Shown here in pieces: positions 25,616 to 33,919 of a stretch of DNA of 35,364 nt. A program made the position numbers and the translations under genes. Position 1 is the first letter of the stretch. Each line of letters begins with the position of its first letter. Source of the DNA: an uncultured bacterium (GTDB taxonomy: Bacteria; CSSED10-310; CALFER01); the NCBI GenBank assembly GCA_937951895.1, contig CALFER010000003.1, positions 1 through 35,364 of the forward strand. The letters are read 5' to 3'. The notes under the pieces are model-generated. The model saw nothing but the letters and a program-made list of their open reading frames with translations, had not been told where the DNA came from and made no database searches.

Positions 25616-26909
25616 CAGAGCAACATCGATCATCGCCTGGGCGCTGTACGACTGGGGGAACTCTGCTTTCGCGACGACCGTCATGGCGGCGTTCTTCCCG
25701 ATCATGCTCAAGCAGTACTGGGATGCGGGTTCGGACACGGCCCTGAGCACCGCCCGGCTGGGCTTCACCAACGCACTTGCCGGCCTTCTGCTCGCACTGA
25801 CCGCGCCACTGCTCGGCGCGATTGCAGACCTCGGCTCCTCCCGAAAACGGTTTCTCGGAATCTTCGCATTTACAGGCGCTGCCGCCACGGCGTCGCTCGC
25901 GTTCATCCCCTCACACCGCTGGGATCTCGCTCTCCCTCTCTTCGCCGCCGGACTCATCGGATACTCGGCCGCCAATATCTTCTACGACGCACTCCTCACC
26001 ATCGTGTCCCCATCGGATCGCGTCCATACGGTATCCGCACTGGGATACTCGCTCGGATACCTGGGCGGTGGTCTCCTGTTCGCACTCAATGTCTGGATGA
26101 CGCTGGATCCGCTCCGGTTCGGGCTTGCATCGACGAGCACCGCCGCGCTCGTGTCCTTCCTGATCGCCGGATTCTGGTGGGCTGCCTTCACTCTGCCATT
26201 GCTGATGCTGACGACGGAGCCCCGTCTGACCGGAGTTCACAGTCCTGCCTCGATCCGCATGGGACTTCGCCGTTTACGGGACACCTTCGGTGAAATCCGA
26301 AGGTTAAAACCGATCTGGCTGTTCCTGCTCGCCTACTGGTTTTACATCGATGGTGTGGACACGATCATCAAGATGGCGGTCGATTACGGGGTCGCGATCG
26401 GGCTGGACAGTTCGGGATTGCTCAAAGCGCTCATCATCACACAGTTTATCGGGTTTCCGTCGGCTCTTGTGTTCGGGTGGGCCGGCGAGCGCATCGGGGC
26501 ACGCAACGGGATTTTCATCGCCCTGACCGGCTATCTCGCGGTCTCGATCTACGCGGGTTTCATTTCGACCGGTTTCGAATTCTATCTGCTGGCTGCGGTG
26601 ATCGGGCTGATCCAGGGAGGCGTTCAGTCTCTGAGCCGTTCGATGTTCAGCCGCATGATCCCGCCGGAGAAATGCGCGGAGTACTTCGGGTTCTACAACA
26701 TGCTGGGCAAATTCGCGGCGGTCGCGGGACCTGCCATCATCGGCACCACGGCCTTTACGCTGAACCGTCTGGGGACTGCACCCGGAACCGCCTCACGCCT
26801 GAGCATCGTGTCGGTGGCGATCCTGTTCGTGCTCGGTGGCGCTATTTTGTCCCGCGTGCCGGTTTCACCAGAATCACACGGTGTTCCAGCCGCTCCGATT
26901 CGCTCCTGA
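25596..26909 (+). CDS. MFS transporter, UMF1/Atg22-like
   Basis: This 437-residue transporter has about twelve hydrophobic helices. The N-terminal motif ALYDWGNSAFAT is the hallmark of the UMF1/Atg22 branch of the major facilitator superfamily, and GGVQSLSRSMFSRMIPP in the second half is also typical. The start appears to be a TTG at 25596, inside the last 20 bases of the Kelch-type gene. The next in-frame ATG at 25683 would remove the first helix, so the TTG or an unseen start is needed. A tight overlap like this suggests translational coupling. The substrate is unknown; relatives are often called sugar or amino-acid effluxers without proof. Its 3' end overlaps the convergent DUF3857 gene by 68 bases. 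Confidence 0.87.
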   Translation: MNSAGNSRATSIIAWALYDWGNSAFATTVMAAFFPIMLKQYWDAGSDTALSTARLGFTNALAGLLLALTAPLLGAIADLGSSRKRFLGIFAFTGAAATASLAFIPSHRWDLALPLFAAGLIGYSAANIFYDALLTIVSPSDRVHTVSALGYSLGYLGGGLLFALNVWMTLDPLRFGLASTSTAALVSFLIAGFWWAAFTLPLLMLTTEPRLTGVHSPASIRMGLRRLRDTFGEIRRLKPIWLFLLAYWFYIDGVDTIIKMAVDYGVAIGLDSSGLLKALIITQFIGFPSALVFGWAGERIGARNGIFIALTGYLAVSIYAGFISTGFEFYLLAAVIGLIQGGVQSLSRSMFSRMIPPEKCAEYFGFYNMLGKFAAVAGPAIIGTTAFTLNRLGTAPGTASRLSIVSVAILFVLGGAILSRVPVSPESHGVPAAPIRS

Positions 26910-28791
26910 TCCGCCTGATTTCACGATATTCGGCCGGATCGATATCCACCGCCGCCCATCTGAACATTTCGTCGTGACGATACACATTCCCGTTCATCCG
27001 CGTCCGGATCTGCCAGCCGGCGTGTTTGAATCGTGCATCGGTGTTCTTCGGCGTCTGGAGAATTTCGAGGGTTTCCGGCAGCGCGAGCGTCACCGCGATC
27101 GTCTCACGCGCCGTCGAATCCAGCCGCATCGGCAACATCCGTTCGGGCATCGAAGTCAGTACGGGAATCCGCGAAAACGGCAGGCGGAACTCCGGTATCT
27201 CGATGACCGACAGTTCGCCCATTTCCGGGTAGATCCGGCCGCCCGAGAACGCGATGTGGATGTGAGGGGATTCCGTCATGTCGTTCCAGTCGGATTCGGA
27301 TACCTCGCCGATGATCGCCCCGGGTATGCACGCGACCAGTTGCCGCTCATAGGCCCGATACCGCTCTTCCGGAGACAGATCCCGGTTCTCCTCCCGCGCC
27401 CGGAAAGAAAAATACCCCTCCCCTTTCCAGTCGATTTCGCCGGAAACATGACCGTCCTCGCCGAGGATCACATTCATTTCGAGTTTACTCTGAGACGCTT
27501 CGGGCGGCAGCACCGGAACCGTTTCGATCGCATGCCGGCTCCTGCCGATCCGCAGGGCTTTCCGGCCCGCCGAGGCGGCGAAGAAGCCGAACGGGAGATT
27601 ATCCACGCCGGGATCCAGCCAGTACACACGCTTCGCAGGCAGTTCCACGATACACCCCGTTGAATCGAACTGTTCGATAGACGGCACACTCGGCTCGATG
27701 ATGAGGGACTCGCGGTTAAACAGCACCAGTTCCGTGCCGAATCCGGCTGCGCGGTACAGCGCCATGAGCAGGACCGTTTTATCCCGGGTATCGCCGAACC
27801 GCCGGTCCAGCGTCACCGAGGGACGGGTCGGTTCATATCCCGCCAGTTGCACGGGAATGTCGATCGTGCGGATGTTGTCGCACACCCAGTAATACATCGC
27901 CGATGCGCGTTCGATGTCCGTCACGCACCCCCGGGTGATCTCAACCGACATCGCCTGCGCATCGAACGGTTCGTCGACCGCTCGCATGAATCGGTTCCGG
28001 AGCCACCCGGCGGCGGAGTCCCAATCACGGGCGCACGAATATTCGAGTCTCGGAACCCCATTCTGCTCCGGCGCGCTGCCCCATTCGCTCCTGACCATCG
28101 CGGTGTCTTCGCGGCTCCAGGCATACTCGATCACCCGCCCCTTTGAAACGGAAGGCGCGCCGAGTTTGCCCGCGACGGCATAGGTGAACGGTACGGAGGC
28201 AGCGAGTTGGATCCTGAGATCCTCTCTGAGCACGGGAATGGCTTCCTGGAACATGTGGTGCCCGCTCAACGGGCGTTCGTCGGCGGGATACGTTGCCGAC
28301 ATCTTCACCTTGTAGTGGATAATCGTTCCGGGTTCGACGCCGGAAAACGACACGATACGCTGCCGGATCGCACCGTACACGGCCGCATCCATGAGCCACG
28401 GCGGGATGATCTCGTTGTCCGCCCCATCCATCAGAGGCAGCAACCGTCCGTCCGGAGTCTGCGTTTCCGCCGACAGCACCTCGACGGTCTCGAACCGCTG
28501 ATCGAACAGCACCTTCAGATCCCCGTAGAGATTCTTTCCGTTGCCCGTGAGGATCTTCATCCAGACTTCCTGAACCGTCACCCGGCTCCGGTCGTCCGGA
28601 ATATCGACATCGGTATCTCTCGACAGAATCACCGCATCGGCGTCCTCCAGGAGCGCCGGATCGACGGGATCCGTCGCGCGCAATACCGGCACCGTTTCGG
28701 AGATGACGTGTTCCTGCGCCCGGAGCGGCCACGGGGCGATCAGAACGGCAAACAGCACGGCATATACACCCCTCGATCGCATCGTTCGCAT
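26842..28791 (-). CDS. exported DUF3857 protein with degenerate transglutaminase domain
   Basis: This 649-residue protein has a signal peptide (about 1-25), a DUF3857 region (about 50-280; WMKILTGNGKNLYGDLKV, GVEPGTIIHYKVKMS) and a transglutaminase-like region (about 290-400). In the catalytic motif FGDTRDKTVLLMALYRAAG the Cys expected after GD is Thr335. The region around 374-380 (QFDSTGC) lacks the His seen in its neighbour, although Asp393 in WLDPG remains. It is therefore probably not a protease or crosslinking enzyme but a binding relative. GGGAG precedes the ATG. The upstream DUF3857 gene ends 3 bases before it. Its role is unknown; families of this kind are envelope-associated. Confidence 0.82.
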   Translation of the reverse strand: MRTMRSRGVYAVLFAVLIAPWPLRAQEHVISETVPVLRATDPVDPALLEDADAVILSRDTDVDIPDDRSRVTVQEVWMKILTGNGKNLYGDLKVLFDQRFETVEVLSAETQTPDGRLLPLMDGADNEIIPPWLMDAAVYGAIRQRIVSFSGVEPGTIIHYKVKMSATYPADERPLSGHHMFQEAIPVLREDLRIQLAASVPFTYAVAGKLGAPSVSKGRVIEYAWSREDTAMVRSEWGSAPEQNGVPRLEYSCARDWDSAAGWLRNRFMRAVDEPFDAQAMSVEITRGCVTDIERASAMYYWVCDNIRTIDIPVQLAGYEPTRPSVTLDRRFGDTRDKTVLLMALYRAAGFGTELVLFNRESLIIEPSVPSIEQFDSTGCIVELPAKRVYWLDPGVDNLPFGFFAASAGRKALRIGRSRHAIETVPVLPPEASQSKLEMNVILGEDGHVSGEIDWKGEGYFSFRAREENRDLSPEERYRAYERQLVACIPGAIIGEVSESDWNDMTESPHIHIAFSGGRIYPEMGELSVIEIPEFRLPFSRIPVLTSMPERMLPMRLDSTARETIAVTLALPETLEILQTPKNTDARFKHAGWQIRTRMNGNVYRHDEMFRWAAVDIDPAEYREIRRIRSESERLEHRVILVKPARGTK

Positions 28792-28794
28792 GAC

Positions 28795-30852
28795 CTATCT
28801 CCCTTTCTTTTGCAGGATCACAAACGCCTTGTCTTCCACCCGCATGTCGGATACGGCGGATCGAAACGCCTCGAACTCCTCCGCCTGAACCCGCGGCGAC
28901 CGACATACGAACGTCTGTTCGAACCGGATCGCCTGATCCGGCCCCTCAGCGTGGGTTCTGGAAAATTCGAGATTCGCCCGTGAGACATTGACCGGTTTCG
29001 GCAGTGACTGAACCGTCATGCCCCGCGGCAGCCGGACCGTTTCGGATACCGTCATCTGCCAGGTCGACCCGAGATCCGCCGGCCAGTGCCTCAGGGATCT
29101 CGATGCGCACTCGACGACCCGCTCGAACTGATCATCCAGAAAATTCCGTGAACTCGGAACCTTGAACAGATAACTCCCGCCGAGTCGGACCAGGAAATCC
29201 GGCGCATGATAGCGCAAGGTGAAGGTGAGGGGAATCGTGAGATCGTCCATGGATTCCGGGGCGATGTCGATGCCATCGAGCACCGCGCCGGGCGATACGG
29301 CTTGCAGCAGCATATTGAACCACTGGTCGTGCTCGGCTTCGGGAATATAGTACAGTGCGCTTCGGAACGACGAATCCACCTGACCGATTCCTTCGAACCG
29401 GATCGTGCCCGTCAGGTTCCCCTGCGCATCGATCGTCGATTCAGCGGTGATGGTACCTGCGTTGCGGTCGGGAGGCGAGACCGGAATCCGGTCGAACGGA
29501 TGGCCTTCCTTCGAAATTCTCAGGACGCCCGTGCCGCCGCTCGTGGCCGGGAGCATGTCCTTTTCGAGATCGGTAGTGACATCGAGATAGCGGAACGAGT
29601 CGGATCCGGGCAGTTTGACGGAGACGATCGCGTGGTTGAACTGGTCCACCGCGGCCTCACCGAATACCCGCCTTTCCGGATTGTTCAGCGTGTAATAAGC
29701 ATCGATTCCGATGATCCGGAGCATGGCCGTGAGCAATCCCGCCTTGTCCTTGCAGACACCGGCGTTATTGGCGAACGTCCTCGTGACCGGATCGGGATTC
29801 ACGCCGGGCCGATCGCCGTAGGTGACCCCGAGATACCGGACGCTGCGGGTCACGTAGCGGAACAGGGCCGCCATTTTCGATTCGGGGTCCGCGAGGCCAT
29901 CGGTCAGTTCGGCGACCTTCGCACGGATCGCGTCGTCCGGCACCAGAAACGGTTCGATCAGAACGGATTCGCGCCGTGAGAACTCCTCCCAGGTTTCGGT
30001 GCTGACCAGGAGCGACGTCCGGACTTCTTCGATATGAACCATCCCGGGTTCCTCGAGGATCACCGGCAGATTGCGCCCGGTCCAGGTCCAGTCCGTCCAG
30101 GTCTCGCCCGGTTCGCGGGAGAACTCGACCCGCTCATCCGGATCATTGACGACCGCCCAATGGAGATTCAGTTGGGCCGGAGCTCGCAGCCGGCAGGAGG
30201 CTTCGAGGATCGGATCGGTTCCGTTGAAACCGTGGCCCCAGTGCAGAGCGCCCGGCGATCGCGTACTGATCGCGCAGTTTTCGTAGGTATAGGAGATGAT
30301 CGCGCCGGGTTCGAGGCCCGGGAAGTTGATGATCTTGCTCCGCCAGATCGGCTCGAAAATGTTGACATAGGCGTCCTCGGAATTGCTTTCGTCCAGGATA
30401 TCCTCCTGAGGAATCGAGGTTATCGTGCCATCCGGAGCGATCACATAGGCTTCCAGTATCCGGGTGCGGTCGTAGGGCAGATCATAGGAAGCCGACACCG
30501 TGCCGTATGTGTCGCAGCCCTTGCGGGTCAGCACCAGAACCGCCTCCTGCTGGATGAGGTGGTAGTAGCCGTCCGTATCGAAAGCCGTGCGATCGCGGAC
30601 CAGCAGGCGAATCGCGTGCGTATCCGGGCCGGGACGCGCCGCGAGGGCGGTTTGGGCGAGTGCGCGGATTTCGTCCGGAGTCACGAGAGTGTCGAGTGGT
30701 GCCGGGAGCGTCTGGGAACGTTCCAGGGCGGCGGCTTCAGGGCTTCCGGGTTCGATATGGTCCCACGGGGGCGGGTCGGCGAGGCTGCCGGCAGGGAGCA
30801 GGGCGGCGAGAAGGATGAGGGGGATCAGTGCGATGATGGCTCGATTGACCAT
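28795..30852 (-). CDS. exported DUF3857 protein with intact transglutaminase triad
   Basis: This 685-residue protein has a signal peptide (about 1-25). It has a DUF3857 region (about 80-290; NFPGLEPGAIISYTYEN) and a transglutaminase-like domain (about 305-430). The triad is readable: Cys367 in NNAGVCKDKAGLLTAML, His407 in QFNHAIV and Asp424 in YLDVT. The enzyme is therefore likely to act on periplasmic or surface proteins as a cysteine protease or transglutaminase, but substrates are unknown. GGAAAGGA lies about 9 bases before the ATG. Together with the next gene it forms an intact/degenerate paralogue pair transcribed as one unit. Confidence 0.85.
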   Translation of the reverse strand: MVNRAIIALIPLILLAALLPAGSLADPPPWDHIEPGSPEAAALERSQTLPAPLDTLVTPDEIRALAQTALAARPGPDTHAIRLLVRDRTAFDTDGYYHLIQQEAVLVLTRKGCDTYGTVSASYDLPYDRTRILEAYVIAPDGTITSIPQEDILDESNSEDAYVNIFEPIWRSKIINFPGLEPGAIISYTYENCAISTRSPGALHWGHGFNGTDPILEASCRLRAPAQLNLHWAVVNDPDERVEFSREPGETWTDWTWTGRNLPVILEEPGMVHIEEVRTSLLVSTETWEEFSRRESVLIEPFLVPDDAIRAKVAELTDGLADPESKMAALFRYVTRSVRYLGVTYGDRPGVNPDPVTRTFANNAGVCKDKAGLLTAMLRIIGIDAYYTLNNPERRVFGEAAVDQFNHAIVSVKLPGSDSFRYLDVTTDLEKDMLPATSGGTGVLRISKEGHPFDRIPVSPPDRNAGTITAESTIDAQGNLTGTIRFEGIGQVDSSFRSALYYIPEAEHDQWFNMLLQAVSPGAVLDGIDIAPESMDDLTIPLTFTLRYHAPDFLVRLGGSYLFKVPSSRNFLDDQFERVVECASRSLRHWPADLGSTWQMTVSETVRLPRGMTVQSLPKPVNVSRANLEFSRTHAEGPDQAIRFEQTFVCRSPRVQAEEFEAFRSAVSDMRVEDKAFVILQKKGR

Positions 30853-31020
30853 GATCTGAGTCCTTTCCAGGGGTCCGGACGTGGAATCCGGAGGTCGAAT
30901 GAACCGGAGTGTAGAACAAAACGGGGCGTTCGGAAAGAGGCTGCGGCGCGGTTCAATGGGATATGATCGATCGAATCACATCGCAGAGCAGCGCTATCAT
31001 TTCAGCGAACGCAAGTGTCA

Positions 31021-31041
31021 GCCGCCGACGTCACCGGTCGG
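31021..31041. repeat. GCCGCCGAC-N7-GTCGG hairpin, left copy
   Basis: GCCGCCGAC at 31021-31029 and GTCGG at 31037-31041 leave a 7-base loop between CCGAC and GTCGG. It lies about 8 bases beyond the stop of the beta-helix gene (31049) and may be a weak terminator. A second copy with the same outer sequence lies on the other side of that gene. The 196-base gap 30853-31048 holds no gene I can see. Confidence 0.4.
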
Positions 31042-31048
31042 TTGATCT

Positions 31049-33022
31049 TTAACTAGCAGTCCACCCGAATTCAACAGAACTCCAGCGACCTAAAATCGCG
31101 TTGAAAGAATCAGTGAGCAAGGCTGCATGGAAGAAAATACCAGTATGATCACCATCGATCTCGGGCCACTCAAACAGAAGTATTTGTTTTCTCTGAATGC
31201 CTGCTTGCAGATCGATCATATTGTAATCAAGATCCATTGACCATTCGGGATAATAAAAGTAACTGCCATGTACGTCCAGGATTACAAACAAGGGAAGATT
31301 GCAGTAGTTGTCAGGACCGGGATTTGAGATCAAGGCTTCCAAGTGAAACGTATCACCCGCTCTGAACAGAGTTCCGGAGAGCACCAAATCGATACCCAGA
31401 TCCGGTATCACGGGTGTACCAGTTGGAGTTGGAGTCGGAGATTCAATAGGAGTATTCGTCGGAATTATCGTGTTTGTCGGAGTTGGCGTGGGTGGCACGG
31501 AGGAAACCATGTAATGATACCCGAGATCTGCCAATCCCAAATCATCAACGGCATCCGTTCGGGTAGTCATTTCATCCAGGCACATCTGACCCGCCGGTGT
31601 ATCGAAACAGATCGTACTTGCCAGGGAATTTCCAAGATCGATGCATGGGCTGTCTTCCGTTTGTCCGGAAGATAGCTGACTCAGAAAGAAGTTGCACAGA
31701 CCGGATGATACAAACAAAGGATCCAGATCGATGTTTCCGGATCCGCTAAAGTTACCCTGGATGTCAGAATGGGTAATATGAATGGTTTCCCCGGATTCTG
31801 GATGTATTGGGTCCGATGAGTTGTTCCATATTATAGAATTCGCAATCGCGGGACCGCACTGCGAGAAATAGATCGCACTGCCCAGTGGAGCTTCGTTTCC
31901 TGAAAAAGTGCAGTTGGCAAATTCAGGATCGGGATCTGACCAGGAATTGACCGCACCTCCCATTTCCGTGGCCTCATTATCAGTTAAAAGGCAGTTAAAG
32001 ACCTGTATCGGTCCTGCGACGCAAAGTCCGCTGCCCATCCTTGCATGATTCCCATTGATTTCGGTATTGCTCAGCACCAGATTGGTGAAGGAGCAAAAAA
32101 TGCCTCCACCAGATTCTGCATAATTGCCTGAAACATAACAACCTGAAACAAGTGAAAAATCCGATTCCATATCAGCACTCAGAAAAATGGCGCCACCTTG
32201 TCCTGCAACATTACCGGAAAATCGACAGTTTTCGATAGATGCCCGGGATAATTCACTTATATACAATCCGCCGCCACCGGCATGATCGCCTGTCGCAGTA
32301 TTCCCCTGGAAATCACAATCCACCATGACAAGTGACCCGAATACATAACAACCTCCGGCAGCCAATCCGGAATTGCCGGTGAAGTGGGCCGACTCGATCA
32401 CGATAGTAGAATCTATCCCATTTACCGCTCCACCATAATATGCACTGTTCCAGGAAAAAATGCAGTCAGAAATGTGGATATTGGAATTTTGACAGTAAAC
32501 AGCGCCGCCATATTCCAAAGCTGAGTTTCCGGTAAAGACACACTCCTCGACTCGAGCATCAGAAAAATGGAGTGAAATGCCGCCGCCATGAAGATCCGAT
32601 GTATTTCCGACAAATATACATCCCTGAATAAGAGGGGACGAGGATTCACACAGCACCGCACCGCCCTCGTCATTACTGCCATACAAGATTTTTATGCCCT
32701 GCAGAATCGAACTGTGGTTTTCACCACTATGGAAACGAAACCCTCGACTACCTGACGATTGAATCATGATAACGCAATTCTCTGGTCCATTTTCGGACAT
32801 TACTGTTATCGATTTCCCAAGGAAATCAACATCGGTGTTGTTCTCCCCGGAAAAGATACCATCAGCAATCATGATTATGTCCCCATTGATTGAAGCATCT
32901 ATTCCTTCCTGAATTGTCGGAAAATCAGAAGGAACTCGAATAACCGAGCCCGAACACCATGTTCCTGCAAAAATGGTTGTTAACAACATCACATATCGAA
33001 GCCGACAAAAGCCCTGTTTCAT
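31049..33022 (-). CDS. secreted parallel beta-helix (Pmp-like) protein with C-terminal EFGW domain
   Basis: This 657-residue protein has a signal peptide (about 1-25). A right-handed beta-helix of about 430 residues follows, with repeated units such as GGAVYCQNSNIHISDCIF, GGGLYI and GGAIFLS. It also has many NxA/S turns of the form FTGNSA and FSGNVA, like polymorphic membrane protein and pectate-lyase-type repeats. IRVPSDFPTIQEGIDAS at the start is the standard entry to this fold. After a PTPTPTNTIIPTNTP linker comes the EFGW domain: LFRAGDTFHLEALISNP, FVILDVHGSYF and a final VEFGWTAS. It is the most diverged of the three copies. GGAGG is 8 bases before the ATG. The coding sequence is visibly AT-richer than the left 30 kb, consistent with recent arrival or different selection. 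Confidence 0.84.
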   Translation of the reverse strand: MKQGFCRLRYVMLLTTIFAGTWCSGSVIRVPSDFPTIQEGIDASINGDIIMIADGIFSGENNTDVDFLGKSITVMSENGPENCVIMIQSSGSRGFRFHSGENHSSILQGIKILYGSNDEGGAVLCESSSPLIQGCIFVGNTSDLHGGGISLHFSDARVEECVFTGNSALEYGGAVYCQNSNIHISDCIFSWNSAYYGGAVNGIDSTIVIESAHFTGNSGLAAGGCYVFGSLVMVDCDFQGNTATGDHAGGGGLYISELSRASIENCRFSGNVAGQGGAIFLSADMESDFSLVSGCYVSGNYAESGGGIFCSFTNLVLSNTEINGNHARMGSGLCVAGPIQVFNCLLTDNEATEMGGAVNSWSDPDPEFANCTFSGNEAPLGSAIYFSQCGPAIANSIIWNNSSDPIHPESGETIHITHSDIQGNFSGSGNIDLDPLFVSSGLCNFFLSQLSSGQTEDSPCIDLGNSLASTICFDTPAGQMCLDEMTTRTDAVDDLGLADLGYHYMVSSVPPTPTPTNTIIPTNTPIESPTPTPTGTPVIPDLGIDLVLSGTLFRAGDTFHLEALISNPGPDNYCNLPLFVILDVHGSYFYYPEWSMDLDYNMIDLQAGIQRKQILLFEWPEIDGDHTGIFFHAALLTDSFNAILGRWSSVEFGWTAS

Positions 33023-33489
33023 TTCTCAATCCTCCAAGCCTGAATTGCGTAACACTGAGCATCGGCCGCCGACTTACAAGGTCGGGAGTGTCTTCGGTTG
33101 TCAGAAGCTTCTGCTTTCTCGTTGTCGTTGTCGTTGTCGTAATCGTTTTCGATGCCACCGTATAGCTCCAAAACATCGCACATTTCCTGATTCATCTCAC
33201 CCGGTCTCGTCAGCATCGAAACAAGTCGGATGACGTATTGAAGCAGAGAGTTGCCAATTAAAAAGTCATGAAACCTTCTTGGAGTGCGATCCCTACAAAC
33301 TTGGGGGGGCTCGCTTCCAACTCGCCAGCATGGGCGCTTGATCAGCATGATGCCGCTGCCGAGAAATAGAGCGCTGATCAATCGCCCTACCAGGCGACGA
33401 GGAAGCGCGATGTCGAGCAGATAGTCGTTGCCGATGAGCGCGCCGCCCATCAACATCAGGATTAGCGCAAGTGTCCCTCGGAACATCAT
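33019..33489 (-). CDS. hypothetical membrane protein, possibly frameshifted
   Basis: I choose the ATG at 33489 (MMFRGTLALIL) because AGAGGAAG lies about 5 bases before it and because the longer frame upstream runs through an attC-like site. The 156-residue product has two hydrophobic helices, about 4-20 and 38-53. After residue 57 the composition changes and includes an Asn/Asp repeat (NDYDNDNDNE) encoded by a GACAAC microsatellite. A run of seven G at 33303-33309 falls at the change point; removing one base would end the protein in EPPKFVGIALQEGFMTF, a more natural tail. Its stop overlaps the beta-helix start codon by ATGA. The function is unknown. It may be the third or fourth cassette of the array. 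Confidence 0.45.
   Translation of the reverse strand: MMFRGTLALILMLMGGALIGNDYLLDIALPRRLVGRLISALFLGSGIMLIKRPCWRVGSEPPQVCRDRTPRRFHDFLIGNSLLQYVIRLVSMLTRPGEMNQEMCDVLELYGGIENDYDNDNDNEKAEASDNRRHSRPCKSAADAQCYAIQAWRIEK
33065..33085. repeat. GCCGCCGAC-N7-GTCGG hairpin, right copy
   Basis: GCCGCCGAC at 33065-33073 and GTCGG at 33081-33085 reproduce the pattern at 31021-31041. An ACACT/AGTGT pair (around 33053 and 33087) extends the stem outward. The two copies bracket the beta-helix gene. It superficially resembles an attC centre, but its outer boxes do not match what the neighbouring cassette predicts. Confidence 0.4.
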
Positions 33490-33504
33490 GTCTGTCTTCC
33501 TCTT

Positions 33505-33568
33505 GCCGAACGTAAGCGTTCCCCCTCGGCGCACTTTGTGCACTGTACCCTCGACCTCCTTGTTGGAA
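33505..33568 (-). other. degenerate attC-like recombination site (attC3)
   Basis: Read on the minus strand, the R'' box TTCCAAC at 33568-33562 lies 3 bases after the stop of the 114-residue gene. It is the exact reverse complement of GTTGGAA, which starts that gene's cassette at attC2. The far end is GTTCGGC at 33511-33505. The interior has only a small GTGCAC-AAA-GTGCGC hairpin, and I cannot find convincing L boxes, so the site is probably decayed. Confidence 0.45.
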
Positions 33569-33571
33569 TTC

Positions 33572-33916
33572 TTATTCATATGATGTGTAGATCGCGCGGA
33601 TGGCCTCGTCTTTGTCGTATACCACATCCAGGGGACAGTTCTTGTTCCATAGGATGCAGTACTGCATCATCCGTTCGCCGTCTCTGAGCTCATAACCGTT
33701 GCCCCACATTGAGTCCTTTGGCTGGATTTCCCGTAGGGAATAGAAGTGTAGATATTTTTCCATATCCACTTTGGTTTTGGGCTCGGCCCTGCTCCATTTC
33801 GATTCTAGGTGCAGGGCATAGAGGTAAGCCGTCGTTCCGGTAGCTGTAAACCAGATAACGGCGGCAATCAGGGCGGTAGCCGCCGCAATGCTGAATAATC
33901 TGGTCCGTTTATTCAT
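33572..33916 (-). CDS. hypothetical exported small protein (cassette gene)
   Basis: This 114-residue protein starts at the ATG at 33916. A hydrophobic N-terminal helix (about 8-32, SIAAATALIAAVIWFTATG) suggests membrane anchoring, followed by a polar domain with many aromatic residues: YLHFYSLREIQPKDSMWGNGYELRDGERMMQY and CPLDVVYDKDEAIRAIYTSYE. The composition is that of a real protein. I do not recognise the family. No clear Shine-Dalgarno sequence precedes it (TTTAAGAA). It lies 8 bases past the attC2 R' box and ends 3 bases before the attC3 R'' box, the usual position for a cassette gene. Cargo function is unknown. Confidence 0.65.
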   Translation of the reverse strand: MNKRTRLFSIAAATALIAAVIWFTATGTTAYLYALHLESKWSRAEPKTKVDMEKYLHFYSLREIQPKDSMWGNGYELRDGERMMQYCILWNKNCPLDVVYDKDEAIRAIYTSYE

Positions 33917-33919
33917 TTC

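Noticed and set aside
24794..25975. 393-residue minus-strand frame opposite the Kelch-type gene
   Set aside because: It is antisense to a protein with signal peptide, Kelch motifs and EFGW domain, and has no coherent domain of its own.
33040..33110. fourth attC site upstream of the beta-helix gene
   Set aside because: The R''-like box (TGACAAC) is not complementary to GTTCGGC as the cassette model requires, and the L boxes are unclear; it is kept only as a hairpin repeat.
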